This document shows positions 26,190 through 35,618 of a stretch of DNA of 64,000 bases, piece by piece. Positions within the stretch are counted from its first letter, which is position 1; each line of letters starts with the position of its first letter. The notes beneath the pieces were generated by a model that saw only the letters and a program-made list of their open reading frames with translations, was not told where the DNA came from and did no database searches. The stretch spans positions 96,374 through 160,373 of the forward strand of contig CANRJB010000001.1 of assembly GCA_947630845.1 (NCBI GenBank), written 5' to 3'. Made by a program: the position numbers and the translations under genes. Origin of the DNA: an uncultured Clostridia bacterium (GTDB lineage Bacteria; Bacillota; Clostridia; Oscillospirales; Ruminococcaceae).

Positions 26190-26924
26190 TTATAGGAATT
26201 GTTCTATCCTGATATGCAGCCGATCTCTACGGGTCGGACCGCTGATTTCCGCAATGCGGAATTTGCCGTATCCCCTGATCGAGAAAATATCTCCCGATGC
26301 AAGGAGTCTGTCGGGCTTGGTGCATTCTTCATGGTTCACCATGACCATGCGCCCGGTGATAAGCTTCTGACAGGCATCTCTTCCAAGCCGCAATGCCGTT
26401 CTGAGGATGGCATCGAGCCGTGGGGATGACACTGTACCGTCTATCAGAGCAGTTGCCTGCACATAACTGCCGTCATAGGGGAGCGTATCCGTCACCTTCA
26501 CACCGACCCGTCCGATTTTCGTCATACCGATTCCCAATGCTGCCGCAGCACCCGTGACAAAGCACTGTATCTTTCCCGGTGACACAAGAATATCCCCGAC
26601 CGTATCTCTCTGCACCTGCTGTGCCATGAGACTGCCGAGTACATCTCTGTGAGACAGGGGAAACTGCTCCGGAAAGGTAATGGTCAGGCAGGTGACGGGA
26701 AATTCCTCGTTCTCCGGTGGACAGCCCTCCGGATGGATGCAGAGAATACCACGCTCTGCCTCCGGATACCCCCCGAAGAAACGGTAAGTCCCATCTGTCA
26801 GGTGCGCCTTTACCATCGTATACTGCCGCATGTCCAGAAATGCCGTAAAGCTCCGGTAGGCATTTCGCCGCACCATATCCTGCACATGCGCCAGCAGAAG
26901 CTTGTCCTGCTGCTCCTGATCCAT
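26190..26924 (-). CDS. ylmH: YlmH-type S4-domain RNA-binding protein
   Basis: A 244-residue protein with an N-terminal YlmH domain (FFGGYPEAERGILC) and a C-terminal S4 domain (LDAILRTALRLGRDACQKLITGRMVMVN). In B. subtilis YlmH (RqcP-like family) binds the ribosome and helps ribosome-associated quality control. It starts 3 nt after the sepF stop with only GAGGC upstream, so translation is probably coupled to sepF. Confidence 0.88.
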   Translation of the reverse strand: MDQEQQDKLLLAHVQDMVRRNAYRSFTAFLDMRQYTMVKAHLTDGTYRFFGGYPEAERGILCIHPEGCPPENEEFPVTCLTITFPEQFPLSHRDVLGSLMAQQVQRDTVGDILVSPGKIQCFVTGAAAALGIGMTKIGRVGVKVTDTLPYDGSYVQATALIDGTVSSPRLDAILRTALRLGRDACQKLITGRMVMVNHEECTKPDRLLASGDIFSIRGYGKFRIAEISGPTRRDRLHIRIEQFL

Positions 26925-26927
26925 GCC

Positions 26928-27362
26928 TCAGATAATAACGCCGTTATTCTCCAGCTCTGCTGCAAGGTCATCGCCGATGAAACCGACATTGTACGGCGTG
27001 ATGATGTAAGTCAGGTTTGCGACCGGCTTCAGGCTGCCGCTGATGGCATAGGATACACCCACCAGAAAATCAATGATCCTTCTGCGGTTTTCCGGAGATG
27101 CTGTCTCCAGATTCAGTACGACGGTCTTGCGGCTGATCAGATGATCAGCGATCGCCTTGGCATCCGTAAAGACCTCAGGCTTGACCAGTACGACCTGTAA
27201 CTGTGCAGTTGCCTGAATATTGACAATATTCGACCCCGGCTCTCTCGGGGGCTGCATCTCCTCAGTTCCGGTATGCGGCGGCTCGGGTGTCGGAGCGGAA
27301 GAACCGCCCTCCGGGATATCAGAAGGGAAAAAGAATTCCTTCATATTCTTGAAAATTTCCAT
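26928..27362 (-). CDS. sepF: Cell division protein SepF
   Basis: A 144-residue cytoplasmic protein that tethers FtsZ filaments to the membrane. An N-terminal amphipathic stretch (MEIFKNMKEFFFP), a Pro-rich linker (~20-45), and the SepF core with IADHLISRKTVVLNLE and RRIIDFLVGVSYAISG. AAAAGGAG precedes the ATG. With DivIVA it marks this part of the directon as a division-site module. Confidence 0.93.
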   Translation of the reverse strand: MEIFKNMKEFFFPSDIPEGGSSAPTPEPPHTGTEEMQPPREPGSNIVNIQATAQLQVVLVKPEVFTDAKAIADHLISRKTVVLNLETASPENRRRIIDFLVGVSYAISGSLKPVANLTYIITPYNVGFIGDDLAAELENNGVII

Positions 27363-27425
27363 GACATTCTCCTTTTCTCCGTATGGTTGGTTTCTTTATC
27401 CGGTGCATACGGTCGCCGGTGTATA

Positions 27426-28118
27426 TCAGTGATAGTTCCTTGCGCCGAAAAGCGCAGAACCTACTCTAACCAGATCAGAGCCGAACCGGATGGCATCGGC
27501 ATAGTCATCGGACATTCCCATCGAAAGGATACGCATATCCGTTCCCGGGATCTCCTTGGTTTTCAGAAACAGTTCCTGCATCGCTTCAAGATAACGTGTA
27601 TCGCTGCATGGCGGCGGTATCGTCATCAGACCGCAGACATGAACGGATGACAGCGGTGCAATTTCCTTCAGCAGACCCGGCAGCGCATCGGGAGCAATAC
27701 CGCTCTTGGAGTCCTCGCCGCCGATGTTGACCTCAAGCAGGATGTCCTGCACAATACCATGTTTCTGTGCCTGCCGGTCGATCTCCTGTGCAAGCGACAG
27801 CCTGTCTACCGAATGGATGAGCCGTATTTCTCCGATGAGATATTTCACCTTGTTGGACTGGAGCGTCCCGATGAAATCAACCGGTACGCCGGAACGATAG
27901 GCATCTTTTTTTGACTGCCACTCCTGCACCCGGTTCTCTCCGAGCAAGGTGATGCCGCAGTCAATGGCTTCATTGACCAGTTCCGGTGCGACAGTTTTTG
28001 TCACTGCCATAAAGGCAATGTCCTCCGGCTTTCTGCCGTTCCTGACAGCAGCTTCTGCAATGGTGTCCCGGATACGCAGATAATTGTCCCGTACCTGCTG
28101 CTTACTGTCCATCCGCAT
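27426..28118 (-). CDS. yggS: YggS-family PLP homeostasis protein
   Basis: A 230-residue PLP-binding TIM-barrel protein (PLPBP/YlmE). The PLP lysine is in FMAVTKTVAPELV; HMIGTLQSNK is represented by DFIGTLQSNKVKYL, and the phosphate-binding end by MGMSDDYADAIRFGSDLVRVG. It keeps free PLP in balance and has no known catalysis. ATG 28118 is chosen after AGGAAGGGG; ATG 28112 is also possible. The start overlaps the HlyD-like gene end by 17 nt. Confidence 0.92.
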   Translation of the reverse strand: MRMDSKQQVRDNYLRIRDTIAEAAVRNGRKPEDIAFMAVTKTVAPELVNEAIDCGITLLGENRVQEWQSKKDAYRSGVPVDFIGTLQSNKVKYLIGEIRLIHSVDRLSLAQEIDRQAQKHGIVQDILLEVNIGGEDSKSGIAPDALPGLLKEIAPLSSVHVCGLMTIPPPCSDTRYLEAMQELFLKTKEIPGTDMRILSMGMSDDYADAIRFGSDLVRVGSALFGARNYH

Positions 28119-29325
28119 CGATCCCCTTCCTGATAATAGAATCATACAACATTAAGTAACCGCTCTCTGTTGTCTGGGCAGAGATGACATAATCTGTTCC
28201 TTCATAAATGACTTTCAGCTTGCGAAATTCGGGTTGTTCGCCGTTGAGGACATAGACACCACGGATCTTTTCCGTATTGCCGTTCTCATCGGTCGTTTCC
28301 TGAAAGTGCAGTGCGCTTCTCGGCACCATGATGCCCTTGCGTTCTTCTCCTCTGACGATCTCCACAGTTTCGGTACGATGCTGCACAAGATCATAGGTCA
28401 TGGACTCACAGGTGATGCCGATGATGGTATTCTCCGCACCATTTGCGCTGTTGAGCATCGTAACCTCACCCTTGACAGTCTCGGAGGTCGAAGAAAATTT
28501 CAGTGTTACAATATCGCCCTTATTATAGACCTTTTCGCTGTTATCCACAATTGCTGCAAGCACCCATTGATAGCTGTCGATCAGCTTGCCGATCACACCA
28601 TCTGCATTGCCCGGATGATCTTTCACAGCATTGAGATCATCAATGGTCAGGTCTTCGATACGGTCGAGTGTGAGCATATCCTCATAGCCGTCGGCATAGC
28701 TGACGAAGTAGGCAGCCTCATCCGCCTTGATGGTACGCAGCGGTGCTTCCTGTGCCTGCTGAAGTGCAGTGATCTCCGCCTGAATGCGTTCGATTTTAGG
28801 CTCATAGCTGGCATCTTTTCCGGTGACGAGCTGATAGGTAGAGAGAAGCACGACCATTTCGGTGCGTTCTGTTTCCAGTTCATCAAGGTGATCCTGCTCC
28901 CGGTCGAAGAGGTACTCCTTATAATTCTGGGTAAACAGCTCGGAAATATTGGACGGCTGGGCAGTCTGGGTCGTACCGGGATTGGAGATGCGTTCAAGCG
29001 TTCCGAGTTCCTTGTTCAGGTTAGCGATACGCTGTTTGATCTCGATTTGGTTTTCAGAGGAATAGACATTGGCGATCACGCTGCCGACGCCGAGTTTTCC
29101 GCCGTCAGAGACTTCATAGCTGATGACTCCGTTTCCCTCATAGGTGATCACCTTTTCATTCCGGATAAAGACACCCTGCACCCGTTCGGAATCACTGCCC
29201 ACGGAGAGCAGTGCCGTTTCGGTGACATAATCCTGATTGACTTGCCGGAACATCATATTCACAACAGTCAGTATGACGAACACGGCAACGATGAGCAGAG
29301 CGATCCTGAGTGTTCCCTGATTCAC
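28102..29325 (-). CDS. HlyD-like membrane-anchored adaptor protein, GTG start
   Basis: A 407-residue protein anchored by one N-terminal helix (~7-25). The outside part has two lipoyl/biotinyl-like half motifs (VQGVFIRNEKVITYEGNGVISYEV and the C-terminal GIMVPRSALHF...GVYVLNG), separated by a helical coiled-coil hairpin (~95-190), the layout of HlyD/RND membrane-fusion proteins. No transporter gene is adjacent. Its constant place beside yggS-sepF in related Firmicutes suggests an envelope or division role rather than efflux; this is inferred. GTG 29325 has GGTGAG 6 nt upstream. Confidence 0.75.
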   Translation of the reverse strand: MNQGTLRIALLIVAVFVILTVVNMMFRQVNQDYVTETALLSVGSDSERVQGVFIRNEKVITYEGNGVISYEVSDGGKLGVGSVIANVYSSENQIEIKQRIANLNKELGTLERISNPGTTQTAQPSNISELFTQNYKEYLFDREQDHLDELETERTEMVVLLSTYQLVTGKDASYEPKIERIQAEITALQQAQEAPLRTIKADEAAYFVSYADGYEDMLTLDRIEDLTIDDLNAVKDHPGNADGVIGKLIDSYQWVLAAIVDNSEKVYNKGDIVTLKFSSTSETVKGEVTMLNSANGAENTIIGITCESMTYDLVQHRTETVEIVRGEERKGIMVPRSALHFQETTDENGNTEKIRGVYVLNGEQPEFRKLKVIYEGTDYVISAQTTESGYLMLYDSIIRKGIDADGQ

Positions 29326-29342
29326 CCGCAGCTCACCGTCCT

Positions 29343-29579
29343 TTACTCTGTCGTCTCGCTATCGAGAATGGACACAGGACGTGACGGTGCAATAGTAGAA
29401 ATGGCATGCTTGTACACAAGCTGCTGCTGTCCCTGACTGTCAAAGATCACTACATAATTGTCAAATCCTTTGACGATACCCTTGGTCTGGAAACCATTCA
29501 CAAGATAGATCGTGACAGGGATATGTTCCTTACGTGCCTGATTCAGGAACGCATCCTGTAGATTCATAATTTTTGTCAT
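29343..29579 (-). CDS. hfq: RNA chaperone Hfq
   Basis: A 78-residue Sm-like hexameric RNA chaperone. Sm1 is [27 protein letters not shown] and Sm2 the YKHAISTI motif that binds U-rich 3' ends. In Gram-positives hfq often follows miaA, as here. AAAGGAGAAAGGA precedes ATG 29579. The ~100-nt gap upstream contains a minus-strand TATAAT without a clear -35 box, so an internal promoter is possible. Confidence 0.95.
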   Translation of the reverse strand: MTKIMNLQDAFLNQARKEHIPVTIYLVNGFQTKGIVKGFDNYVVIFDSQGQQQLVYKHAISTIAPSRPVSILDSETTE

Positions 29580-29683
29580 TCCTTTCTCCTTTCCGCCGAT
29601 GGCTTTACGAAGTCCGGTTTATCGAGAACATCCGTTCACACCGGATCCGTGCGTTCCGACAAAAACGCTTATAATCCATTATA

Positions 29684-30622
29684 TCACAAAAAATCCATTT
29701 TGGCTATGATTTTTTCGGCTTTTTCCAAAATTTTTCGCACTTCGTCACTTTCGTATAACTTCAACCAAGAAATTTGAGCATTTCGACGAAACCAAGTGAG
29801 CTGCCGCTTGGCATATCTCCGAGTCTCCCTCTGAATGTCAGCGATGCAGTCCTCCAGAGATGCCTCCTGTCGGAAGTAGGGCAGCAGTTCCTTGTACCCG
29901 ATGGCAGCTCCTGCCGTCAGCAGTCCGCCGCTCTCATAAACTGATCTTGCTTCCTCCACAAGACCGTTCTCCACCATCTGCACGACACGCCGGTCAATGC
30001 GTCTGTACAGCACATCCCTGTCCCAGTCCAGTCCTAAGATGCATGACTGGTAGGGTGACGGGTGGGCAGCGTTCTCTCTTTTATATTGTGTAAAAGTCTT
30101 TCCTGATGTCATGCAGACTTCCAGTGCCCGGATAACACGGACAGCATTGTTCGGATGGATGGCAGCAGCCGCTTCTGGGTCAAGGGCAGCAAGCTCGGCA
30201 TGGAGCTTTTCCTTGCCCTCCCTTTCCAACCGGAGCGACAGTGCCGTTCTGACAGCATTGTTCTTCTCCTCCGCCGCAAGCTGCATCCCACTTAATACCG
30301 TATCTATGTACAGTCCCGTCCCTCCGACCAGAATGGGAAGCTTTCCCCGTCCGGCAACCTCCCGGATCGTCTCATGACACAGTTTTGCATACTCTGCAAC
30401 GGAAAATGGCTGTGTCCGTGGGATGATGCCAATGAGGTGATGCGGGATGCCCTGCATCTCCTCCGGCGTAGGCTTGGCAGTGGCAATGTCCATGCCTTCG
30501 TAGACCTGCATGGAATCGGCAGAAATGACTTCCCCGTCATACCGTACTGCAAGTGCCGCACCGAGCGCTGTCTTGCCGGATGCTGTCGGTCCTGCGACCA
30601 CAAGCACCTTGATCTTCTCCAT
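29684..30622 (-). CDS. miaA: tRNA dimethylallyltransferase
   Basis: A 312-residue enzyme adding a dimethylallyl group to A37 of tRNAs reading UNN codons. P-loop GPTASGKTALG (~11-21), then SADSMQVYEGMDIATAKPTPEE and GGTGLYIDTVL. MiaB, which methylthiolates the same base, lies in the same directon. The start overlaps the mutL stop (TGATG). Confidence 0.96.
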   Translation of the reverse strand: MEKIKVLVVAGPTASGKTALGAALAVRYDGEVISADSMQVYEGMDIATAKPTPEEMQGIPHHLIGIIPRTQPFSVAEYAKLCHETIREVAGRGKLPILVGGTGLYIDTVLSGMQLAAEEKNNAVRTALSLRLEREGKEKLHAELAALDPEAAAAIHPNNAVRVIRALEVCMTSGKTFTQYKRENAAHPSPYQSCILGLDWDRDVLYRRIDRRVVQMVENGLVEEARSVYESGGLLTAGAAIGYKELLPYFRQEASLEDCIADIQRETRRYAKRQLTWFRRNAQISWLKLYESDEVRKILEKAEKIIAKMDFL

Positions 30623-32493
30623 CAGACACGCCTCCGGAATTGCTTTTCCAACTCATATTTTGACAATGTGAACATGACCGGTCTGCCGTGCGGACAGTGC
30701 CGGATGTTCTCGTCATGACAGACACATTCCGCAAGTGTCTGCAATTCGGGGAGAGCGTTCTTGTCGTTAGCCCGGATGGCAGACTTACACGCCATTTCGT
30801 GGAACATGTCATCGAGCATATGCGCCTGCGGATTGACCTTTCCCAGATACAGATTATGGGCGACCTCCTGCACGATCTCATCTATATCCAGCTCTGCAAA
30901 GAACACCGGCGCAGCCAGTGCCTTCACATATGGACGGTTCTCAAAATCAAAGATAAATCCCAATCGTTCGAGCAGTGCCGTATTCTCCTCCATCGCCCCG
31001 ATCTCCTCCATCGTCAGCATGACCTGACAGGGGGTGAGGAGCATCTGCCGGTACTGCTGACAGTTCTCCTTGCGCAGCCGTTCAAAGATCACCCGTTCAT
31101 GCGCTGCATGTTTGTCAATGATGATGAATGTCTCCCCCGACTGCGCCAGTATGTAATTAGCAAACAGCTCTCCGATCACCTTTACATCCGGGAAGGGCAG
31201 GGGCTGTTTTTCCTCCTGCACCGCCGGAGGAGGTAGTTCCTGCCGAGGTATTTCAGGAACGCTTGTTTCAGGCATCGGCGGCAGTCCGGTAACTTCCGGC
31301 ATCGGATGCTGCCACTGCACTTCTTCTTCCTGCGGCACATTCGGGCATTTCGGCACTCCGAATGCCATCTCCGGCAATGGCTCACGCACCGGCGGTCTGA
31401 CCGGAATGGGCGGCGGTTCGGGCAACAATGGCTGCTGTACCGGTTCCGGCTCTGCCGCTCCGGCATGCCAGTCCTTCTGCGGCAGTCTGATCTCATAGAT
31501 CAGACCCTCTGCCACCATTGCATTTTTCAATGCAAAGAATACCGCATCAATGACACGCTTTTCATCTGAAAAGCGCACCTCTGCCTTTGCCGGATGGATG
31601 TTTACATCGAGCGCATCCGGCTGCATGTCAATGAACAGCACACATGCCGGAAATTTTCCGACCATATGCAGATTTTCATAGGCACTCTCCAACGCCGTCG
31701 TCAACGCACGGGAACGCACGCTCCGGGTGTTGACATAGAAATTCTGCAAGCTCCGGTTCGGACGGCAATACAGCGGCTTGACTGCATACCCCCACACCCG
31801 GATGTCATCCGTCTCCGTGTCCACACGCATCAGCCGTCCGGCAAATTCCCGTCCGTAGACCGTGTGGATCACTGACAGCAGCTCTCCTGAACCGTCGCTA
31901 TGAAAGCACACCTTGTTGTCCCGGAGAAACCGGAAGGCAATTTCCGGATGGGAAATAGCGATTTTCTGCACGATCTGGGAAATGGCATTTCCTTCAGAAG
32001 TCACGCTCTTCATGAATTTCCGCCGTGCCGGGACATTGAAAAAAAGGTCTTTCACCACAATGGTCGTCCCGTCCGGACAGCCGCATTCTTCGGGGGGAGA
32101 GAATTCCGTTCCGGCGATCTCATAACTCGTACCAAGTGCATCCTGCGGACGTTTGGTGAGGAGCGTAACCCTTGCGACCGCTGCCACCGAGGCAAGTGCC
32201 TCTCCACGGAACCCAAAAGTCAGAATGCTGTCGAGGTCAGCCTTTTCCTGTATCTTACTCGTGGCATGGCGCAGGAATGCCGTGGGCACATCCTCCGCAG
32301 CCATGCCGCAGCCATCGTCTACGATGCGCATGAAACTCGTACCGCCATCCTTGATCTCGACGGTTATGTGCTTCGCACCGGCATCAATGGCATTCTCCAA
32401 CAGCTCCTTGATGACGGAGGCAGGACGTTCTATGACCTCTCCGGCAGCGATCAGCTCGGAAACAGCCTTGTCCAGTACCGATATGACAGCCAT
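30622..32493 (-). CDS. mutL: DNA mismatch repair protein MutL
   Basis: A 623-residue GHKL ATPase and endonuclease. ATPase motifs ELLENAIDAGA, DDGCGM and TFGFRGEALASV (N-terminal ~330). A Pro-rich linker (~345-430) leads to the C-terminal dimerisation domain with the endonuclease motif DKHAAHERVIFE and metal-binding ACKSAIRA and CPHGRP. MutL of this type nicks the daughter strand, as in bacteria without MutH. GGGAGGG precedes ATG 32493; mutS ends 13 nt upstream. Confidence 0.97.
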   Translation of the reverse strand: MAVISVLDKAVSELIAAGEVIERPASVIKELLENAIDAGAKHITVEIKDGGTSFMRIVDDGCGMAAEDVPTAFLRHATSKIQEKADLDSILTFGFRGEALASVAAVARVTLLTKRPQDALGTSYEIAGTEFSPPEECGCPDGTTIVVKDLFFNVPARRKFMKSVTSEGNAISQIVQKIAISHPEIAFRFLRDNKVCFHSDGSGELLSVIHTVYGREFAGRLMRVDTETDDIRVWGYAVKPLYCRPNRSLQNFYVNTRSVRSRALTTALESAYENLHMVGKFPACVLFIDMQPDALDVNIHPAKAEVRFSDEKRVIDAVFFALKNAMVAEGLIYEIRLPQKDWHAGAAEPEPVQQPLLPEPPPIPVRPPVREPLPEMAFGVPKCPNVPQEEEVQWQHPMPEVTGLPPMPETSVPEIPRQELPPPAVQEEKQPLPFPDVKVIGELFANYILAQSGETFIIIDKHAAHERVIFERLRKENCQQYRQMLLTPCQVMLTMEEIGAMEENTALLERLGFIFDFENRPYVKALAAPVFFAELDIDEIVQEVAHNLYLGKVNPQAHMLDDMFHEMACKSAIRANDKNALPELQTLAECVCHDENIRHCPHGRPVMFTLSKYELEKQFRRRV

Positions 32494-32506
32494 CTGTGCC
32501 CTCCCT

Positions 32507-35122
32507 TCATCTGCTCAGCAAACTGTATAATTCCTCTAAAAACTCCCGACATTCCTTGTCGTTCAGCTCGTCAATATTCATCCGCCGCATCCGTTCAGGT
32601 ATCTCCGACTCCTGCATCGCAGCAAGGCTGATCTGTGTCTCCTCCTGCGGAATGTCTTTTGTCTGTTTCGCCTGTGCTTCCAGCCCGGCAAGGATGTCAT
32701 GTGCCCGGTTCAGCACAGATCTGGGCAGTCCGGCAAGCTTTGCCACGTCGATGCCGTAGCTGTCGTCCGTGCCGCCCGGCACGATCTTCCGCAAAAACCG
32801 GATGCCTTCCTTTCCCTTGCGTACCGCAATGCTCAGGTTCTTCACGCCCGGCAGCTCATCTTCCAAAGCGATCAGCTCATGGTAATGGGTGGCAAACATC
32901 GTCTTGCATCCCAGCCCCCTTGCCGTGCAGACATGTTCTGCGACCGCTCTTGCAATGCTGATGCCGTCAAAGGTAGATGTCCCCCGTCCGACCTCATCAA
33001 GGATGACAAGGCTCTCCTTCGTGGCAAAGCGCAGGATCTCTGCAACTTCCTTCATCTCCACCATGAAGGTACTCTCCCCTGCGGCAAGATCATCAGATGC
33101 GCCGATACGGGTAAAAATTCTGTCCACAACGGATATACGTGCGGATCTTGCCGGCACAAAGCATCCCATCTGTGCCATCAGCACAATGAGTGCCGTCTGC
33201 CGCATATAGGTGGATTTACCGGACATATTGGGTCCTGTGATGACCGCAAGGCGTGTGTCGCTCGTATTCAGCGTGACATCGTTCGGCACAAATACTTCTT
33301 CTTCGAGCATCTGTTCCACGACCGGATGCCGTCCGTCACTGATATACAAGCTGCCGTCTGCAACGATATCAGGCTTGCAGTAGTTGTTTCTTGCGGCAAT
33401 TTCTGCAAAGCACAGCAGCACATCCACCTCTGCGACCGCTGCTGCTGTCTCCTGCACGCTGACAAGAGTCCCAGCAAGATATTCACGCACCTGCGTGAAC
33501 AGATCCTGCTCCATCTGCAATGCTTTGTCCTTTGCACTCAGGACAGTATGTTCTGCTGTTTTCAGCTCCTCTGTGATGTAACGCTCCGCATTGGCAAGGG
33601 TCTGCTTGCGGATATAGTCTTCCGGCACTTTGTCCAGATAGGAACGTGTGACCTCCAGATAGTAGCCAAACACCCGGTTGAATCCGACTTTCAGGTTTTT
33701 GATGCCGGTACGCTCCCGTTCCCTTGTGCAGATCTCATCAATGAGATCACCGCCGCCGTTCATAATATTGCGCAGCTCATCCAGATCTGGATCAAACCCT
33801 GTCCGGATGACACCGCCGTCCTTCACCCCGACAGGCGGTTCCGGCACAATTGCACGGTCGATCAGATCCGCAGCCTGCTGCAAGTCGGAGATCTGACGGT
33901 TCAGATGTGACAGCAAAGAGCTGTTCAGTTGTGCGAGGGCATCCTTCAATGCCGGCAGCTCCTTTGCCGTATCGCAGATCGCACGCAGATCACGGGGGGT
34001 TGCCTTCTTATAAATAATACGTGTCATCAGCCGTTCAAGGTCAAACACCCTGTCAAGGCAGTCAGCAATATTGAGGGCAGTTATGGTGTTCTGCATCAGT
34101 GTCTCAACGGCATTGAGTCTTGCGATGATTTTTGCCGGAGAGCGCAGCGGACGTTCGATCCATGCTTTGAGCATCCGCTTGCCCATAGAGGTACGGGTGG
34201 AATCCAGAACAGAGAGCAGCGTCCCTTTCTTGTCACCCGTGCGCATGGTGCGTGTCAGTTCAAGGTTTCGCAGGGCATTGTGGTCGAGCGTCATATAGGC
34301 AGAGGCATCACTCAGTTCCAGTGAGGTAAACCGCCCGACAGGCAGCTTCTGTGTCGTTTCGATGTAATTGAACATGGCACATACCGCTGCCGTCCCGGAG
34401 CTTTCCGGTTTCAGTCCGAGTGTCTCCAGACGATCCACTGAAAAATGCCGGCACACACACGCTTCCTGCTGCGCCGGGTCAAAGCATCCTGTATCCCGAA
34501 GCGCACAGGCGCACCGCAGCCGGATACGGATGAAATTCCCCACGTCCTTCAGGTCTAAAAACTTTTCATTGAAAAGCATCTCCACCGGTCTGTACCGGGA
34601 AAGGAGGTTGATCATCTCATCCTGTGTATTCTTCGCAGGGATGGGGTAAACTGCTGCCTCTCCTGTGGAGAGGTCGGCAAAGCACATCGCTGCGTCATTT
34701 TCTCCGGCATAGACACTGCACAGATAGTTGTTGGAGGCATCATCGAGCATGTTGTTTTCAATGAGTGTGCCCGGTGTCACGATGCGGATGACATCACGTT
34801 CCACCAATCCCTTTGCAAGTGCCGGGTCTTCCATCTGTTCGCAGATCGCCACCCGGTAACCGAGGTCTATGAGACGTTTGATATACAACTCCGCACTGTG
34901 ATACGGGACACCGCACATCGGTGCCCTTTCCTCCAGTCCGCAGTCACGCCCTGTCAGTGTCAGCTCCAGATCCCTTGACACCCGAATAGCATCATCAAAG
35001 AACATCTCATAAAAATCCCCCAGCCGATAAAACAACACACAGTTCGGGTACTGCATTTTCGTGTCATAATACTGCTGCATCATGGGGGAGAGCTGTTCCC
35101 GGCTGATCTCGTTGAGTGTCAT
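32507..35122 (-). CDS. mutS: DNA mismatch repair protein MutS
   Basis: An 871-residue mismatch-recognition ATPase. The N terminus has the mismatch-binding GDFYEMF (Phe-x-Glu). The C-terminal ATPase has Walker A GPNMSGKST, Walker B VILDEVGRGTSTFDG and ATHYHEL. GGAGGT selects ATG 35122 rather than a start 9 codons earlier; the start abuts the stop of the Ric-like gene. Confidence 0.97.
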   Translation of the reverse strand: MTLNEISREQLSPMMQQYYDTKMQYPNCVLFYRLGDFYEMFFDDAIRVSRDLELTLTGRDCGLEERAPMCGVPYHSAELYIKRLIDLGYRVAICEQMEDPALAKGLVERDVIRIVTPGTLIENNMLDDASNNYLCSVYAGENDAAMCFADLSTGEAAVYPIPAKNTQDEMINLLSRYRPVEMLFNEKFLDLKDVGNFIRIRLRCACALRDTGCFDPAQQEACVCRHFSVDRLETLGLKPESSGTAAVCAMFNYIETTQKLPVGRFTSLELSDASAYMTLDHNALRNLELTRTMRTGDKKGTLLSVLDSTRTSMGKRMLKAWIERPLRSPAKIIARLNAVETLMQNTITALNIADCLDRVFDLERLMTRIIYKKATPRDLRAICDTAKELPALKDALAQLNSSLLSHLNRQISDLQQAADLIDRAIVPEPPVGVKDGGVIRTGFDPDLDELRNIMNGGGDLIDEICTRERERTGIKNLKVGFNRVFGYYLEVTRSYLDKVPEDYIRKQTLANAERYITEELKTAEHTVLSAKDKALQMEQDLFTQVREYLAGTLVSVQETAAAVAEVDVLLCFAEIAARNNYCKPDIVADGSLYISDGRHPVVEQMLEEEVFVPNDVTLNTSDTRLAVITGPNMSGKSTYMRQTALIVLMAQMGCFVPARSARISVVDRIFTRIGASDDLAAGESTFMVEMKEVAEILRFATKESLVILDEVGRGTSTFDGISIARAVAEHVCTARGLGCKTMFATHYHELIALEDELPGVKNLSIAVRKGKEGIRFLRKIVPGGTDDSYGIDVAKLAGLPRSVLNRAHDILAGLEAQAKQTKDIPQEETQISLAAMQESEIPERMRRMNIDELNDKECREFLEELYSLLSR

Positions 35123-35529
35123 CAGCCGCAACCTCCACAGGAGCTGCAATCACCGCCGCAGGATGCAGTCGTCACGTCGATCTCATCGGGATCCATACCG
35201 TTAGCAGACATGGAGATGATGAGATTGATCTGGCTCATCAGCTCATCAAAGCCCTGCTTGGTCGCATTGTAGACCGCCATTTTCGGGTTTTCCATAATGG
35301 TCTGGTAGGTGGACTTGATGACCTCATTAAGCTGCTGCACCTTGTCATTGTCCTTGTCAGGCTTGCCGATCTCCATCTGAAGCTCCATGCGCCTGAGATT
35401 GAAGGCATGGATGAGGTTCTGTAGCTTTTCATCCTCATCATTTGCCTGTCTTGCGAGCATATGCGCAATGTAGCGGTCATCCGCCTGAATTGCTTTTCCA
35501 AGCTCTCTTGCCATTGTGATAATATCCAT
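35122..35529 (-). CDS. YlbF/YmcA (Ric) family protein with Cys-rich tail
   Basis: A 135-residue helical protein of the com_ylbF domain family. In B. subtilis YlbF, YmcA and YaaT (RicF, RicA, RicT) form a complex that affects RNase Y-dependent mRNA processing, competence and sporulation and carries Fe-S clusters. The last 15 residues hold CGGDCSSCGGC, four cysteines that could take part in cluster binding (inferred). It sits between miaB and mutS as ymcA does in Bacillus. ATG 35529 follows AAAGGATGG. Confidence 0.82.
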   Translation of the reverse strand: MDIITMARELGKAIQADDRYIAHMLARQANDEDEKLQNLIHAFNLRRMELQMEIGKPDKDNDKVQQLNEVIKSTYQTIMENPKMAVYNATKQGFDELMSQINLIISMSANGMDPDEIDVTTASCGGDCSSCGGCG

Positions 35530-35618
35530 TATAAATCCATCCTTTCCGTTCAAAGATCAGAAGTCATACCAATTCTATGCCATCCGGCAAGTCTGTCAGG
35601 ATGGCAGGGTATCCTGTA

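Noticed and set aside
28234..29436. 400-codon + strand frame opposite the HlyD-like gene and hfq
   Set aside because: Antisense shadow spanning two real genes, no ribosome binding site.
32699..33910. 403-codon + strand frame opposite mutS
   Set aside because: Antisense shadow; mutS is complete with all its motifs.
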